From: Mansonella perstans
Taxonomy: Eukaryota > Nematoda > Chromadorea > Rhabditida > Onchocercidae
Direction of reading: 5' to 3'
DNA length: 64,000 nt
Assembly: GCA_037074765.1 (NCBI GenBank)
Contig: JBAMDO010000241.1
Span: 18,210-82,209, forward strand
Within the stretch, counting starts at the first letter, position 1. Every line of letters begins with the position of its first letter. Shown one piece after another: positions 25,574 to 40,500 of this stretch. A program made the position numbers and the translations under genes. The notes under the pieces were generated by a model that was given only the letters and a program-made list of their open reading frames with translations, searched no databases and was not told where the DNA came from.

Positions 25574-28500
25574 TTGCATAATACGGATAGTATGGATTTT
25601 GAGCTGCTGGATACGGTTGCGCACCAAATGGCGGAAATGGAAATGTACTTTGCTGGTACATATTGCTTGGTGGACACATTGCCTGTATAAGAACAAACTT
25701 TTTTTGATGAAATCTTAAAAAAAAAATGAAAAATTTGAAAATTAGAATAAAATCAGCTACCAAGTATTTACATACAGTTGCATCAATTAAATTAAAATTC
25801 AATTCAATTAAATCTATTATTGGCTTAACTTCTTTTTTTGTTTTCAATACATTTAACATTTTCTAACTAACTGTGATATTGAAGATTTTCTTCTGCCCTC
25901 AGTATATTCCTAAATTTTGCTATAAAAAAAACATACTTGTTGATAAAATTGGTTTTTCAAATCCGGAATGCTGTCAGGTAATGCACTCAAGTTTAATAAA
26001 TGTTCCGGATTTGAATCCGGTGCACCAGCAACATGTGTATTATCACAGCGTTTTCCATCTTTCACCAGTATTGAAACATTCATTTTTCTGCAAATTCGCC
26101 ATATTTTCACATTTGATTTATTAAAAGCAAGCGGTCAGAAGCAATAGGTAAATATATGGGCGATAATTCATTAAGTGAAAACATGAAAATTTTTAAAATT
26201 AAAAATTATATTTAAAAAAATTTCCTGATAAAAGTAAGAAAGAAAAACACAAACAGATAAAATTTATTATTTGAAAAAAATTATTCAGTTTTTTGGCAAT
26301 ATTTCAATTTAACAAATATGCTTTGATGAAACCCAGTAGTTGTTAAAATTTAATGAAAAAATTTTGCTAAGATTAAATTCCACTGGAACACACTTACTTA
26401 TCGACATTGGCACCATCCAAAGGTGTTGGTGACCTGGATGGTCCCGGTGACTGACTTTCTTCTCGTCCTCTATTACTATCGGTCATTTTTCGCTCTTTTT
26501 CTTGGCGTTTACACTTATACCGATGATTTTGAAACCAAATTTTCACCTGAAATTTCATCAAGTACGAAAGACTGTGCCGAAAAAATATGTAAAATGAAAC
26601 AAGCATGTGCTAATGTTCACACAGCTAAGCAAGTAAACAAACGAAATTAGATGACCTACCTGTGTTGCTGAAAGTCCAATCGAATTTGCTAATGCTTCAC
26701 GTTCTGGTGCTGTTAAATATTTGGAAGCACGAAAACGTCGTTCTAATTCATAAACTTGATTTTGTGAAAAAAGTACACGTCGCTTACGCCGAGATCCAAC
26801 GTGGCCAGAAAGTGGCAATTGCAAGCCTTGCATTGCTGCATGAGCTGGATTAATACCACAGTTAAGACCAAAACTAGAGCCTAATCGTGGTACTGCAAAA
26901 TTTATAATTTTTTCTATTGACATTTCATATTAAGAGTGAAATTTTGATTTCATTTGCTAATTAAATTTTACATTTGATTTTATGACTGAATGAACAATTT
27001 ATTTTGTACTTGCTATAATAAAAAAAAATTTTACTTTAATTTTATTTGTTTATTTAATTAGAACAAGTACTTTGATATAATTTCTTCAATTCAATCTAAT
27101 ACATTTAATTATTTTTCTGTGTGGCTGCAATTTTTTGAATTAAATTTATTAAAAAATTTTTCAGCAATTAACATTTATTAATAAAAATATTTCAAATTTG
27201 ATTCGAATGAAACGGTAAAAAGAACGGTAAAGTTATTTTGTATTATGTAAGAGTTAATGAAAGTTCCCATCATTTGCTTATGAGTAAATTGGATATCCTG
27301 CTGTTCATTCATCAGAACTGACTCTTTTCACAATACAGGCAAAAGAAGTTTCATCCAATTCTCGTGTATTGGACTTATAGAGCTTATAAAAAGTATGAGC
27401 GTGCACAGCTATACATACCTGTACATAGTTGTGTACACACAGTGCAAGAAAATGACAAATATATCAGCAGGTGTATAAATCTTCTTATTCCAATTCATTA
27501 CTCAATTATATGCGTTCAATGATAATCAATCTTTCATTCTGTTCAACAATAATTGATCATTTTATAGCAATTTTTACTCTCCTTTACGACGCATATTGCT
27601 AATTGCTTAATTATCAACATATTAATTGATTAGGTAGTACATCTCAATTAATTAATTAAGATAGGAGTAAATCTAACACATAATTTGTCAGACGAAAAAA
27701 CTATTAAAGCTAAATATAATTAAGCAAATTTTCTTTGAAAATAATGAAAAATTATTTTAAAATTTTTGGAGAAAATTTATTTCAATCTTTTCATCATTTT
27801 CAAATGAATAATAACAAAAAATTTTTAGTCCAAATAATTAAATTCTTTTAACTTCAAACTTTTTAATTTTTTTGGTTTTCACAGAGACAGAAAATAAGCA
27901 GTTCTAATATATATTTTGATACAATTAAATGCTTTTTTTTTTCTTTTTTTTCTTGAAATTATTGCAAGTTGAAATTTTTTTATAATTTATAACTTTGTTT
28001 TTCTGTTATGAATTCTCGCTTTAAATTCGAATTTCTTAGTTCCGCCTTATTTTCAAATGCAATACGACAACATTTCCACATACACATGATGTTCATGGCG
28101 ATTATCTGAATTATTTGAAATTGTATTACTGTAGAAATATTAACGGTGTGCATGTATGTGTGTGTATGCGTTAACCCGTACTAGTCACTTATCTTTCCTC
28201 TGAGATACCATATTAGATACATATTTATTTACATAGTCATACCCAAAATGAAAATTTATATTTGTTGCAATTTCATCAATCTCTCAACCGATTATTTGAT
28301 ATCTTGTACCCTCAATTTCCTTTCTTTCATTCTAATACTTTATAAAATTTCTGGTTGATGCTTGTCTGTTTGTTTCAATTGTCACTATTGAATGAAAATT
28401 AGAAAGAGAACTAAGTGTGCACAAAGAAATTAGTTTAGGTGACAAAATGGCGGAAAGAGAAGAGAGGAGAAAAATTATAACATTTCATCAATTTCCAGTT

Positions 28501-31500
28501 TTAACCGCATTTTGATTTTGAGGAAAATGAAATGAAGAATGAAAAAGAAGAAGTAGAGAAACAAAGAAAAAGTGAAATAGGAAAAAAGAGTGAAAAGATT
28601 TCAAAATTTTGCAAAACTTATAAATTATTAAGAACTAATAATTTGAAATATTGAAACTCAGCAAGTATCGATTTGAATGGAAAAAGAAAAGAAATGATAG
28701 ATTGTGCAAATTTTGTAAAATATAATAAGGAAAAATCAAAGATCAAAATTAGGAAAAAAATAAATTTAGCATTTGTAAAATAAATTTCAAAATTCTAATG
28801 GAAAAAGAAACACAACAAACTTATGTGATAACCACTTGATTAATTGAAAATAGAGTAATTAGGAATTAGGTGAAATGTTAAAACAGTAAAGACGAAATAC
28901 TGATAAGAAATGGGAAAAATACGATGAACAAAAGATTAATAAAAAATATTATTCAACAATTCTTAAAAAAATTTTTGTTAAAGTTCAAATTTTTGCACTT
29001 TAGCAACAAATAAAAAACTTTTCAAAATTTGTCTGAGAAGTGCCATAAAACAAAAAAAAGAGAGAGAGAGAGAAAAAATTGCAAAAAAAATTGGTTTGAA
29101 TACCGATTGGTTGAAATGATTCAATGCTAAAATATTCTTGGTTATTAAGGTAGTAAATAAGCTTAATTACATTGTTAATGAGAGTGTAAATAAAGCTTAA
29201 GAACCCGAAATTCGGATGATCCACTACTTTTCTCAGAGCAAAGTTTAAGAACCCAAAACTTGGATGATCCACTACTTTTTTCAACCACTTCTAACTGATC
29301 AAAGTGCTATTATGATTGTAATCATCAGTCTATGTTATACCGAAAAGGACACATTTTTTAGTAAAAGTATCATAAAAATATTCATGATCGTTCCCGAAAG
29401 TTCCCAAAAAACAAATGTAGAAAGGACGAAAAAGTGTGCCATCATTTCTCATTATTTAATACAATTTGAAATGACACTTTTGAAAATTATTGGAAATTAT
29501 TGGAGATAATAAAATCATTCAAAAAATAATTTTTAAATACTTTTAAATCAATCGATCAATTTATTCCACTTAAATATTTAAAAATGGTTCAAAAAATTTG
29601 CATAAATTTTTGAAATCGTTAGCAAAAAAGACAATAAAGAAATCGTTTCCATCATTCGTATTTTCTCTCACTAATTTCATTCATTCATTTTAATTTCTAA
29701 TATGGCATTCGTTATTTGTTAATTGTTATGAAATTATATATCATATTTTTTTCAAATCGAAAATTGAAATGGATGAATGAAATTTTACGATTATGGAAAT
29801 AATTCAGTTTTTTTGCAAATTTTTTGCACTTATTAAATTTTTATCCAATTATTTGATGAAGAAAGAAGCAGAAGAGATGAAACTTCTATATTTCTTGCAT
29901 GCTAAATTAAATAAAATCAATGATGGTAAAGATTTATATTAATATAACTAGACACATGGCAGACATAGGCAGACACAAGTGCACACACACACACACACAC
30001 ACACACAAATATTCTATTCAACGGAGTACACACACAAAACAAATTTACTAATTAACTCTTATTATAATAACAACTTTTATGATAATAATAACAAATTAAG
30101 ACGATTTTTCACTTTTATGGAAAGAAAACTTTTCTTTTCTTTAAAATTAAATTTTACCAAAGTCTAGAAATTATTAAATGGAATTTAAAAACTATTTTAG
30201 AATGAAATAAGATTTGTTTGGTTAATTCTTAAAAAAAAAAATGCAAATTTTTGAACAAAGCAAACAGACCAAGTCGTGGATCGTGGGCGCCATACCAACC
30301 AGCAGCTGATGGCGCATTTGCAACGTAGCTAGAAAATAACAAAATATACAATTTGCGCTTCTTTCAATAATTTTGAAGTGATTTTTATTTCAAACTTTCC
30401 GAAATCATTTTCCAATTTTTATTTGATACGAAATTCTGGTTTTTTTTTTAATATCATATATTTTTAATATTAACCAAACCTTGAAAAATCTGGCGCTGGT
30501 TGATAGGTATTACCAAAATGACCGGTAAGATAAGGTGAAGCACTAAATGCAGATGATGCTGTAGCAGCATTAGCATGTGATGCTACCGTTGCCATACCAC
30601 TAGTTGAACCAGTTCCAGTTACCGAATGCATTGTACTGCTTGTTGGTCGATAACCGGAAAATCCTATTGGTGAAGCTTCTAATGATGTTATGCTACCCGA
30701 TGCAGAGTTTGCTGTCATTTTCAGCAAACTTTGATGAACTCGAGCTGAAATTATAAAATCTTGCTTAAAATTCTCCAAACATTTATTCCATCATATATCG
30801 GCAGTAACGAATGTAAACGGTTTGAAAAACTGCATTTCTCATTGAAATTCAAAAAAAACTCTAATAGCAGTAAAACTATTCTTGTACATTTAAGTTTTTG
30901 CTATCGAACATTTGGTAGCATTGTAGTTATCAAATTACTTGAAGCCTATACGAAGCATCCATCTTATCATAATGTTTGTTTACAATATTGTCTAATTCAT
31001 CTCGTATTACGGTAACAAACGAAATTCTCAGGCATAAGAATATATCAAAAAAAAAACTTAAAAGATTAAATTTTTACTCAAAAATTCAATTGATTTCAAT
31101 TTAACACTTCATTACTCAATTTTATAACTCTTGGATACCTTTCATATTTCAATATCTTGAATTTAATTCATCTTTCATCAACGGCATATCGTAAATGTTT
31201 TTTGTTCAACTTGAATCAAATGTTTAAAAAACTTAAATTCAACAAATTATCATTTTCCAAAACTCCAGTTAGGACCAATTTTGCAAATGCTACATGATAA
31301 AAGTCCGATAATAAATTTTTGAAAATTTTTAAAAATTCCCACTTATAGTTAATTTTGAAAAATAAAACCAATTCATAAATAGTTTTATGAATTTTAAGAA
31401 GCGACGAAGAAGAGTACTGTACAGAAGCGCAACTTTTTTTAATAAAACTTAATTCTTAGCTTATATTTTTATTTTTTGGGTTTATGAATTATTTTGTGAT

Positions 31501-34500
31501 GTAATTTAATAAATAAATTACATCAGCTAGCATCTACTACTCCAACTTATTTTGGAGTTTGGTTCTTTAATTGGTTCATAATCATCAATTCCTTTATCTA
31601 ATTAATTAATTAATTTAATCATTCATTTGTGAATTATAGCGTCACTTTAAATAATACATTAGCAGAATTTTGACTTATGCAAAGATGAATTTTTCCACAT
31701 TTCTATTATTGATTAAGTGCTGTGTAAAATTAATTTAATGACTTAAAAAATCAAAAGGTTCCAAACATGTTACATAGATCAATAGATCAGAATGTCAGTT
31801 GCAATATTGGAATACCAATAAATTGAAATCATTCAAAAAGTTTGCAACATGTTACATAGATCAATAAATACAAGCTAAATTAATAGATCAGAATGTCAGT
31901 CGCAATATTGGAATACCAATCAATTGAAATCATTCAAAAAGTTTGCAACATATTACGTAGATCAAAGATCAGAATTTCAGCGCCAATATTGGAATTCAAT
32001 CAATTAAAATTATTCAAATAGTTTTCGACATGCTACATAGATCAATAAATACAAGCTAGATCAATAGATCAAAATGTCAGTTGCAATATTGGAATACCAA
32101 TCGATTGAGATCATTTTTCGAATCAAACTTAATATATATGCATGTTTTTAAAGAATTCAGATTGCCGTGAAAAAGCAGTTCCAAAGTTTAATTTTGAGAG
32201 CAGATGAAATTTTGGCAATAATTATAGGAAACTTTTAACTACAAAATAAAACTTCCGAAAGAATAATAGCCGTAAGTAATCCTAATAAATAGTAAAGCGA
32301 AATAATTAATTATAAAAATAAATTAGTTCAGGAATAAATGCAGTGCTGACGGGAAACATTTATCAGACGAATCGTTCAAGATTCTTGCTAATCATGCTTT
32401 TTTGACAAGCCGAAAAATAAGCAGCATATCCATCTGCAAATATGCCGCAGTTGAATAATTCAGTTCTTTTAAATGATACAATTTGCGAATAAATGCCCTC
32501 TTCACAATTTATTGTTCGCTAATTTTGAGTAATTTCAATAATTAGCTAAGATTTGATTAGAATGATAAATCGATATGAAAATTAGTTGCAGAAAAAAGGG
32601 AAATGTGATAACTGAGTGTAAAGTGGAAATTTTTGGGCTAATATGAATGAAGTAGCATTAAATTTGAAGTGGAAATGGATAAAGCAAGTGCAATTTGCAA
32701 GAAGACAAGATTATCAAAATTATGCTTTTTAGGCCATTTGAAAAAAAAAAAACATTAGCGATTAATCGATTGGAAAGTAAAATCAAATAATTGGCCAGAA
32801 CTTGCTTTTGTTAATTAATTAAGGTTTGATTAAGTTTTTTTTTGATAAATGTTACTGCGGAGTTTAATTGCTGCGCAATGTTGAAAATTAAAACGCAATG
32901 AAAATTAGTTTCATGTAAAAAGAATCTATGGTAATTTATTCTTTTATAGTTATTTCTAAAAAGTTTTTACCTAAGAGTTAATTTAACTTAATTTTAGATG
33001 AATGAAGAGTTTCATTGCTGAGCAATCGGTAAAGCTAAAACTATAAAATTCAATTACATATTGAATTAATTAACGATAAACGAATTTTAAAGCTTTCTTC
33101 AAATATATAGCCACCCTAAAATGCATTTAAATTGGAAACCTCTTTCAAAAATTGCTTCCAGGATAAATTTTGTCTTTCAAAATTACGCTGATTCAAAGTT
33201 GCACTAAATATAATTACATTGTATTTTGCTAATAAATTGAAATTTGATTTAAATATTTTTAATCAAATCGTAGAAGAATTTGTTTAATTTCTTTTTCTTT
33301 TTTTTCCTTCAAATATCTTTCTTCTTTTCCTTCAACATTTTTTTCATTTTATTTCACACTTAAAATTAGCAAATAATTCAAAATTTAAACAAATATTTTT
33401 ATTGAAATAATCGAAATAATTTAATCAAATTAAACTAACTATTTTATTGTAAATTATTCCGCTTAATATTAAAAAAGTTAATGAAAAAAAAAAAAAAAAA
33501 ACAAAAAATGTAAATACTAATAAAAACGAAATATTAATAATATTAATAACTGTAATAATAATAGCAATATCAGTAATAATATATTTTGAATAGATCCTTA
33601 CTGATCATCATATTATGTATTTTTGTACAGTACTTGAAAATGATGAATAAGTGGGACTTGAATTTTTTTATGATTTATCCCTCTTTCATTTATTTTTTTC
33701 CCCCCAATCGCAAAAAGATTATTCTAGATATACAATATATAAAAGTGAAAATACAGAGAGAGGGAAAGAGAGAGAGGGAAAAAAAAAAGAAAAAAAGGGA
33801 AGTTGAAGTTTGCATTTTTTTAAGCTGTTAGTTAAGTGATACTTTTGGGGAATGAAAGTGGACGGATAGAACAAAAATTTGTTCATTTCGAACTATTCCC
33901 AAATACTAACTAAACCATCATCATCATCCTCTTAAGATAAATATTAAAGAAATCTTCAAATCCTTCCTCCCTTTCTCCTTCCTATCTCCTCCTCTTTTTA
34001 CTTTTTTCATAATTTTATTTCCTCCCATTTTGATCACTTTTACTCCCACATTTTCTTCCAACTTTTTTTTTTCACCCATTCTACAAACATTTCTTCTATC
34101 TACTTTTCTTCTAAAAATCTGTACAATACACTATAGAACTTTAGTAGTATCTACCTAACCCATATCTACCTTCTACTCAACCACTTACAACTAAATAGCC
34201 ACTTATACTACGCGTCCTCCATATATCCTTCCCAACACACCATCTTTCAACGACGACATTTCTACAACATTCTTCTTAACCTCCCATTTTCTTTTTATTT
34301 TTCACTTTAACTTCATTCTCTTCATTTTATCCTATATATTTACTCATCAATCTCATCATATCTTTCTCTTCCTCTCTCTCTCTCTCTCATACGCATACTC
34401 TCATTCAATCTTTGTGATGTTGAAAAAAGGCGGAACGAATCTATAAATGTTGTCAAATTTGTTAAAAAAGGGTGGAGTTAAAATGAATGAATAGCCAATA

Positions 34501-37500
34501 TCTGAAGAGTTAAACGATTTCGAATTCAGTCTTTTTTCATTTCCAAATAATGTATTCATTATAGTATAACAGATAACTTTAGCCTACTGTGCTTCATAAT
34601 GTTTTTTATTCCTTTCTTTTTTTTGGTCTTTGTTTTTTTTTTTTTTAAATTAATTATTGAACATTTAATTAACAAACAGTAGCAATTAAATTAATCGAAG
34701 AAGAATAGCAATTAAGCTTAATTAACGAAATTGTTACTATAAAGTCAAGAAATAATAATAGAGAGAAGGTATGAGGAACTTTAATATATCTCACTTTAGA
34801 GTTACTTTTTCAAATAAATTACTGAATGACAAGCACTGAAAAAAATTGAAAAATTGTTGAAAAAATCAAAAGGATAATTTAAAGAGAAAGAGAATAGAGA
34901 AATTAAGTATTGAAATTGTTTATTATTGGAAATTATAAATAAAAAGGAAATTTTATAAGAGTATACTTATCTAAAAAAATCGAAAGGTTGATAAGATAAG
35001 CAATTAATAAAAATGGTTAAATAAGAATTGAAAAGAATTTTTAGGGAAAAAGTGACCAATTACAAAAAAATACAGACTTGCTCATTTTTTTATGTTTCTT
35101 ACGATACCGCAAGGATCGTAAATTGAAAAAAGTAACAGATGACTATTAGTGAAAGGAATGACTATTAAATCATTTCTAATAATTTTATTGCGGAATATGT
35201 TATACTGATATGTTGACAGGTACTGTATCCTATGCGCACTTACTAGCATAGTTTCTCAAGCTGATAAGTACGATTAAAGAAATTAAAATAGTACGAATAT
35301 AACGTGCTCAATTAATTAATTTATTTGGAAGCTTCGAAAATGCAAGAAAAGTTTGCTTAGACAAAATATTGCGTAAAAAATAATACGCGATATTATTATA
35401 AACGTTCTAAATTTCATCTCTCATTTGTAGCAAAGTGAAAATTTATTTTGTAGTAACGTCAAAAACCTATGTGAAGTGAGAGAACTTTACTGTACAATAC
35501 GTCAAACATGTGTTCTCTTTTTTCTGCGTCATATTTCATCAATTCATGCAGGACTAAATAACTCATCATCGATTTACTTCGAATATATTCATTAATTTAG
35601 CAAAGTCATTAAGTTCTTAATATAATATTTGAAAATGTATTAGGGCTGTCGCTATTTTGTTTACGAACAAACATGTTCCTACACTTTATAAAAGTAATTT
35701 AAGTAAATTTAATAAGCGTTGCAGATTTGTGGAAGCCCCATTGTTACTGATTGATTACAAGTAATGTATGAAAAGCCTTAAATTATATTATTAGTTCAAA
35801 TGGTTATAAATCAATGACAAGTACACGTGCGTCAAATCGATTGAAACTAAGGTAAGTGTAAAAATTTTCAGTTGATAGTGACACACTTATATTAATTGCA
35901 AGATAAGTGCATTATTTATTTTGATCTCAATATTTTCAATTGAATTTAATTGATTTTATTTCTCAAATAATATTACTAGCTACAGCTCCTAATTAATTCA
36001 TAAGTATTTCAATATCTCTTCAGTATTCTAGGTAACAAAATTTCAACGTTAAATTTTGAATAGCAGTTTTTCTTGAATGCAGGAATAATGATGATAATTA
36101 TCGGAAAAAAAACTAAATAGTTTGAAATGAATTGCAACCGCTATGACGAATCACTGAAAGTTCCATCATATTGGCAATTTCAAACAATAACATCAACGGT
36201 AAGTAGTAACAGAAAAACTTGTTTTTCAAATCAATTTAATTTATGAAATTTTAAAAGTGTTATATTAATGATAGGGGATTTATAGTTGGAAAAGTATAAC
36301 TAAATTGTGATATTTTTTGAAATTGGCTTAAATCTGTTCATCCAAATTTGACATGAATCTCAGATAAAGTTCAGATTCTATTACATTATCATATTTGTTA
36401 TTAAATTTTCAGAATTAAATTGACCACAATTTTTAGTCATCAATTTGTTAATAATAAGAGAATTACAGTGATTACTGCATTCAATAAATTCTTTGCCATT
36501 TTTTATATAATAAAGTAATGTCGTATTAATATGAATATTATTCTTTTTTTTGCAGATTAATTACTCGATTTCGAATTACTAATTCTGATCTTTGATTTTG
36601 ATCATCTATATCAGTTATCCGTGTACATTTAATTATCCATGCATGTTACCCAACGTGTATCTGCTTGATTTTGGCTAGCGATGTCAAGCATGTTGACGTT
36701 TCCAAGGTATGATCTCACAAAAGTGTGAGAAAAAAAACAAATAAGTACATCAATCATTAAACGTATCTTAGCAAAAGTTTTCTGGCACTGATTTTCGTCG
36801 GTAATCTCTTTGAATTTTTTTCTCACACTTTTGTCAATCAACAATTTTGATAAAAATTTTTGGAAAAAGCATACACGACAGAACAAAATTTCAGCACTTG
36901 AAAATTTAATTGTTAATTTTTTTGGGTTCATTCTTTTGAAACTTTAACAGAGGCTTTTCTGTTAAATATATTTCACGAAATGATGATTTATGCTTTCTGA
37001 ACCAACCGTTAATAGATACCGTATCTTTCTTTACTTCAGTTTTTTTTTTTTTTTTTTTTTTTTTTGCTAAGCATTTCACTTACTTTAAAGGCTCATTTGT
37101 CTATTCTTTGGTGCAAATAAATAAAGTGAAAACTTTCCAATTATCTGATACTCTTTAAAAAAAGCCAATTTAATTTTATTTGAAAATAATATTTTTCAAA
37201 ATTTTTCACTTCCATTTTTCTCTTTTTCGACAATTTGCTATCACAGTGAAAGAGTAATATTTACATATTATTTTAACTGCGGTTAATAAGATGTAATAAC
37301 TAATATTAAGAATTCAGTTACGATTTGATTCCTCGCCAACTGTCCTTGGAATGATACTTCTAAGAGACCGCGATGAGCATGAACTGAAGAAAAGGCACGT
37401 CAAGTATTAGTATTAATTTTTTTTTCAAGTATTAGTATTAACATTAACATGTCAAGATTGCAACTAAATTGAAGAAATAGAAATGAAAAAAGATGTGCGA

Positions 37501-40500
37501 AAAACAATAATTAAATAAAATAAATAGAAATTAAAAAAGTGCATAAAAATGAAACTGCAATTAAATTAACAAAATAGAAATGAAAACAGAACTCAATTAG
37601 CCACTTATCTTTATACATAAATCAGAATCAATTTATGAAATAAAAATTTGTAATGAGGAAAAGAATTTTTAAAACAGTATTTTTGATTTTCTTCAATAAC
37701 AAGTTCGAATTCATTTAATTTCTTTTTTTTACATCGAATCAAAAAAAAGAAATAAAAATTTGAATGGAACCTTTTCGTCAAGTAAATCTCCATGAAGAGC
37801 TACGTCACCAAATACTGTACCATTCGGAATATTTCTTATCTAAGTCCACTTGATATGACAGTTTGTCAATCGTCATATCAAATTGTTATCAATTTTTTTT
37901 TGCTCTTTTAACTTTTCATTGAATGTGTCAAGTGGTCATTCTGCTATCAACACATTCTTAACTGTTCTGGTCACCATACACGATGTGTTTGTTTGTGTAG
38001 ATAACGTCAAATTATTTTGTGAAAAATTAACTCATTATTCTTGTCTTTGGAACAAAAAAAAAGTGAAAAAACAGGAAGGATAATACAAGCAATAAATGCT
38101 TTCATGCATTTTAATTTAGAAACATTATTTAATTGAAAAAGCTGTACTTGATTTTAAAACATACATGATTCAATGGCGAATAAAGAATTGTTCGTTTTTT
38201 AATTAAATTTTAAAATTTCACAAAATGAAAAAAGTTTAACGAGATCAATGTTAGTATAAGGAATTTCTTTTTTTCATTTAAAAAATAAATTTCGTCGATA
38301 TAATTTAAAACAGATAAATATTACACAAAAGCTCTATGTGAATATGTATTCTTATAAGTACTGTAGTGCAAAGTTTCCATATTAAGTATTTGAATTTTTT
38401 TGAATATTTCGAATAGTCAAGTTATAAACTATTTGATTAACCTAAACCGATTTAATTATACTAATTAATCGATGTTTAAATTGTGCTGATGTTTTTTCGA
38501 AATGAAAAAATCGTATGTCTGAAAAAAAAAATTTGGGAGGAATTTTTAACAGGTTTCTTAACATATTGAGTATTCAAATTTCGAATGTAAAATATTTGGA
38601 CATTTGAAATGACTGAAATTTTTGGATTCAAAATTTTGCAGGCACGAAACTATATTTGTTTTTGCAAACAGGAAATCGTAGAATATAGCTTTATCCAAAT
38701 TCGGTTCACGATTTCGACCCAGTGCAGATATTATTGAAATCACGCTATCCTTTCTAGTTTTGTGCGTGATCACACAACTTTTTTTTCTGCCAATAATATA
38801 TTGCTATTCATAAATATATTTGTAAATTAATGAGACAAAAAAAGATAGAGTTGAAATAATTAACAAAATTTGTGCTGAATTTTGAGTGAGTTATGAATAC
38901 GATAATTCGCCTAAAATTACTGGATTTGGAAACTGAATAAGTAATGAATAAGATGTTTCGCCAAGAATTACTGGAAACGAATAAAATTTTAAAACATTGG
39001 CATTTCAGATTAAACTTCCAATTCCAATGCGCTGCATAAATGTTATTCGAGTTGTAAATTAAATAAAGTTAATTCCGAATTTAATCAAGTTCTGCCAAAT
39101 TAAATTCTACAGCACTTTGTCATTGTTGTAATGTCCCATCAAGTTTTATTCTCAAGAAGGAACAAATAAAAAAATTCCTTTCATATAATATAATAAACTG
39201 AATGCAATCTATATTCGAGTTATGAATTTTAGGTTCGTAACAGTTTAGTTCATTAATTCAATTTAATAATTTAAAGAATAAAGATTCTTCGAAAGTAACT
39301 TTTAATAAAAATACTGCTAAAAACTGATTATATATTCAAATATTCGTTACACTTTTAAATAAACTGAATTTTAAAATTTGAATCTTACACTGGACTGAAT
39401 CACGAAATATAAAGTTTATGCTATTTAATTTACGAAATGTAATTTAAGGTATATGTATAATGTATATGAAATTTTTTAAAAGTTTTTCAATAAAAATACT
39501 ACTATAAGTGACTTAGTTTTATTAAATTCTTGCTATTAATTGGTTTTAAAAAAGCTTTTTTGTTACCAAATGAAACATGCACTCAAGCCCACGCACACAT
39601 AAGGAAAATGTTATGGAAATTGAAATTAATTAATTAGTTAATGGTTACATTATCCATTTAACTTAAATTCTAACTTTAATCACATTAATTTCAGGTGTGA
39701 TTTTGAGTAAAGTGTTTGGGCGAGAAAAAGTTTTGACAGATCATCAGTAAATGGTGACACTATGACCACTCATATACATATATAGATGAATGATGGATAC
39801 TGCAATACAAAATGTAAACAAATAATGTGCAAGTGTAGCGACTCTTCAAATTGACTCAAATCGTTCAGTTTTTCCATTTGCCATTATTAATTAGAATGTC
39901 CATTAAAATATCTATTAACCAATACTTTATTTGGTATACCGCTGATTCTTCAAGTATTACTTCAGGTTCTAAAAATCTTTTCCGATATAAATGTTTTCCG
40001 TTTCCCGGTCCCTTTCGTCTTTTTTTACTAGGAATTCTCCATTAATTGTACAAACAAATCCGAGAGATTATCCATGTAATATCCATAAATGAGATTGGAA
40101 TAACAATAATGTTATAGTAGCAATTTCTATTCTGTCACATAGAATTGTCGTCATCCTTTTTTCTTTTTACAGTATGCTAAAAAGAAACCGACAGGAAATA
40201 TTATTTGGTTTTTGATGCTTCTAATATGGTTAAAAAAGAGTAGATTACAACAGATAAAGTTGTCATAGTTTTTTTTTTTTTTTTTTTTGAGGACATTCAT
40301 AATTAGTGCAAGAAAAAGCCAAGATCAACAATTACGAAAACGGGAGAAGAAAATATCAGAGATCATCATTCAGAAAACAAGTTAAAAGAAGATGGCAAGA
40401 CTATCACAAATATCAGGCAGAAGAAAAAAACAAAGATCACCGTAGAAATTTGGGCGGAAAAAAGTACGGGGGACCATCACTTAATGAAACAGTTAAAAGA

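Larger units (their letters stand above)
26893..30269 (-). other. 3.4-kb intron of the homeobox gene
   Basis: Lies directly before the homeodomain exon. Holds a 48-bp duplication (29194-29282) and a CA repeat (29982-30007). A richer patch at 27.3-27.5 kb with TATAAAAAG is a candidate internal regulatory site, but nothing decisive is visible. No other gene was seen inside. Confidence 0.6.
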
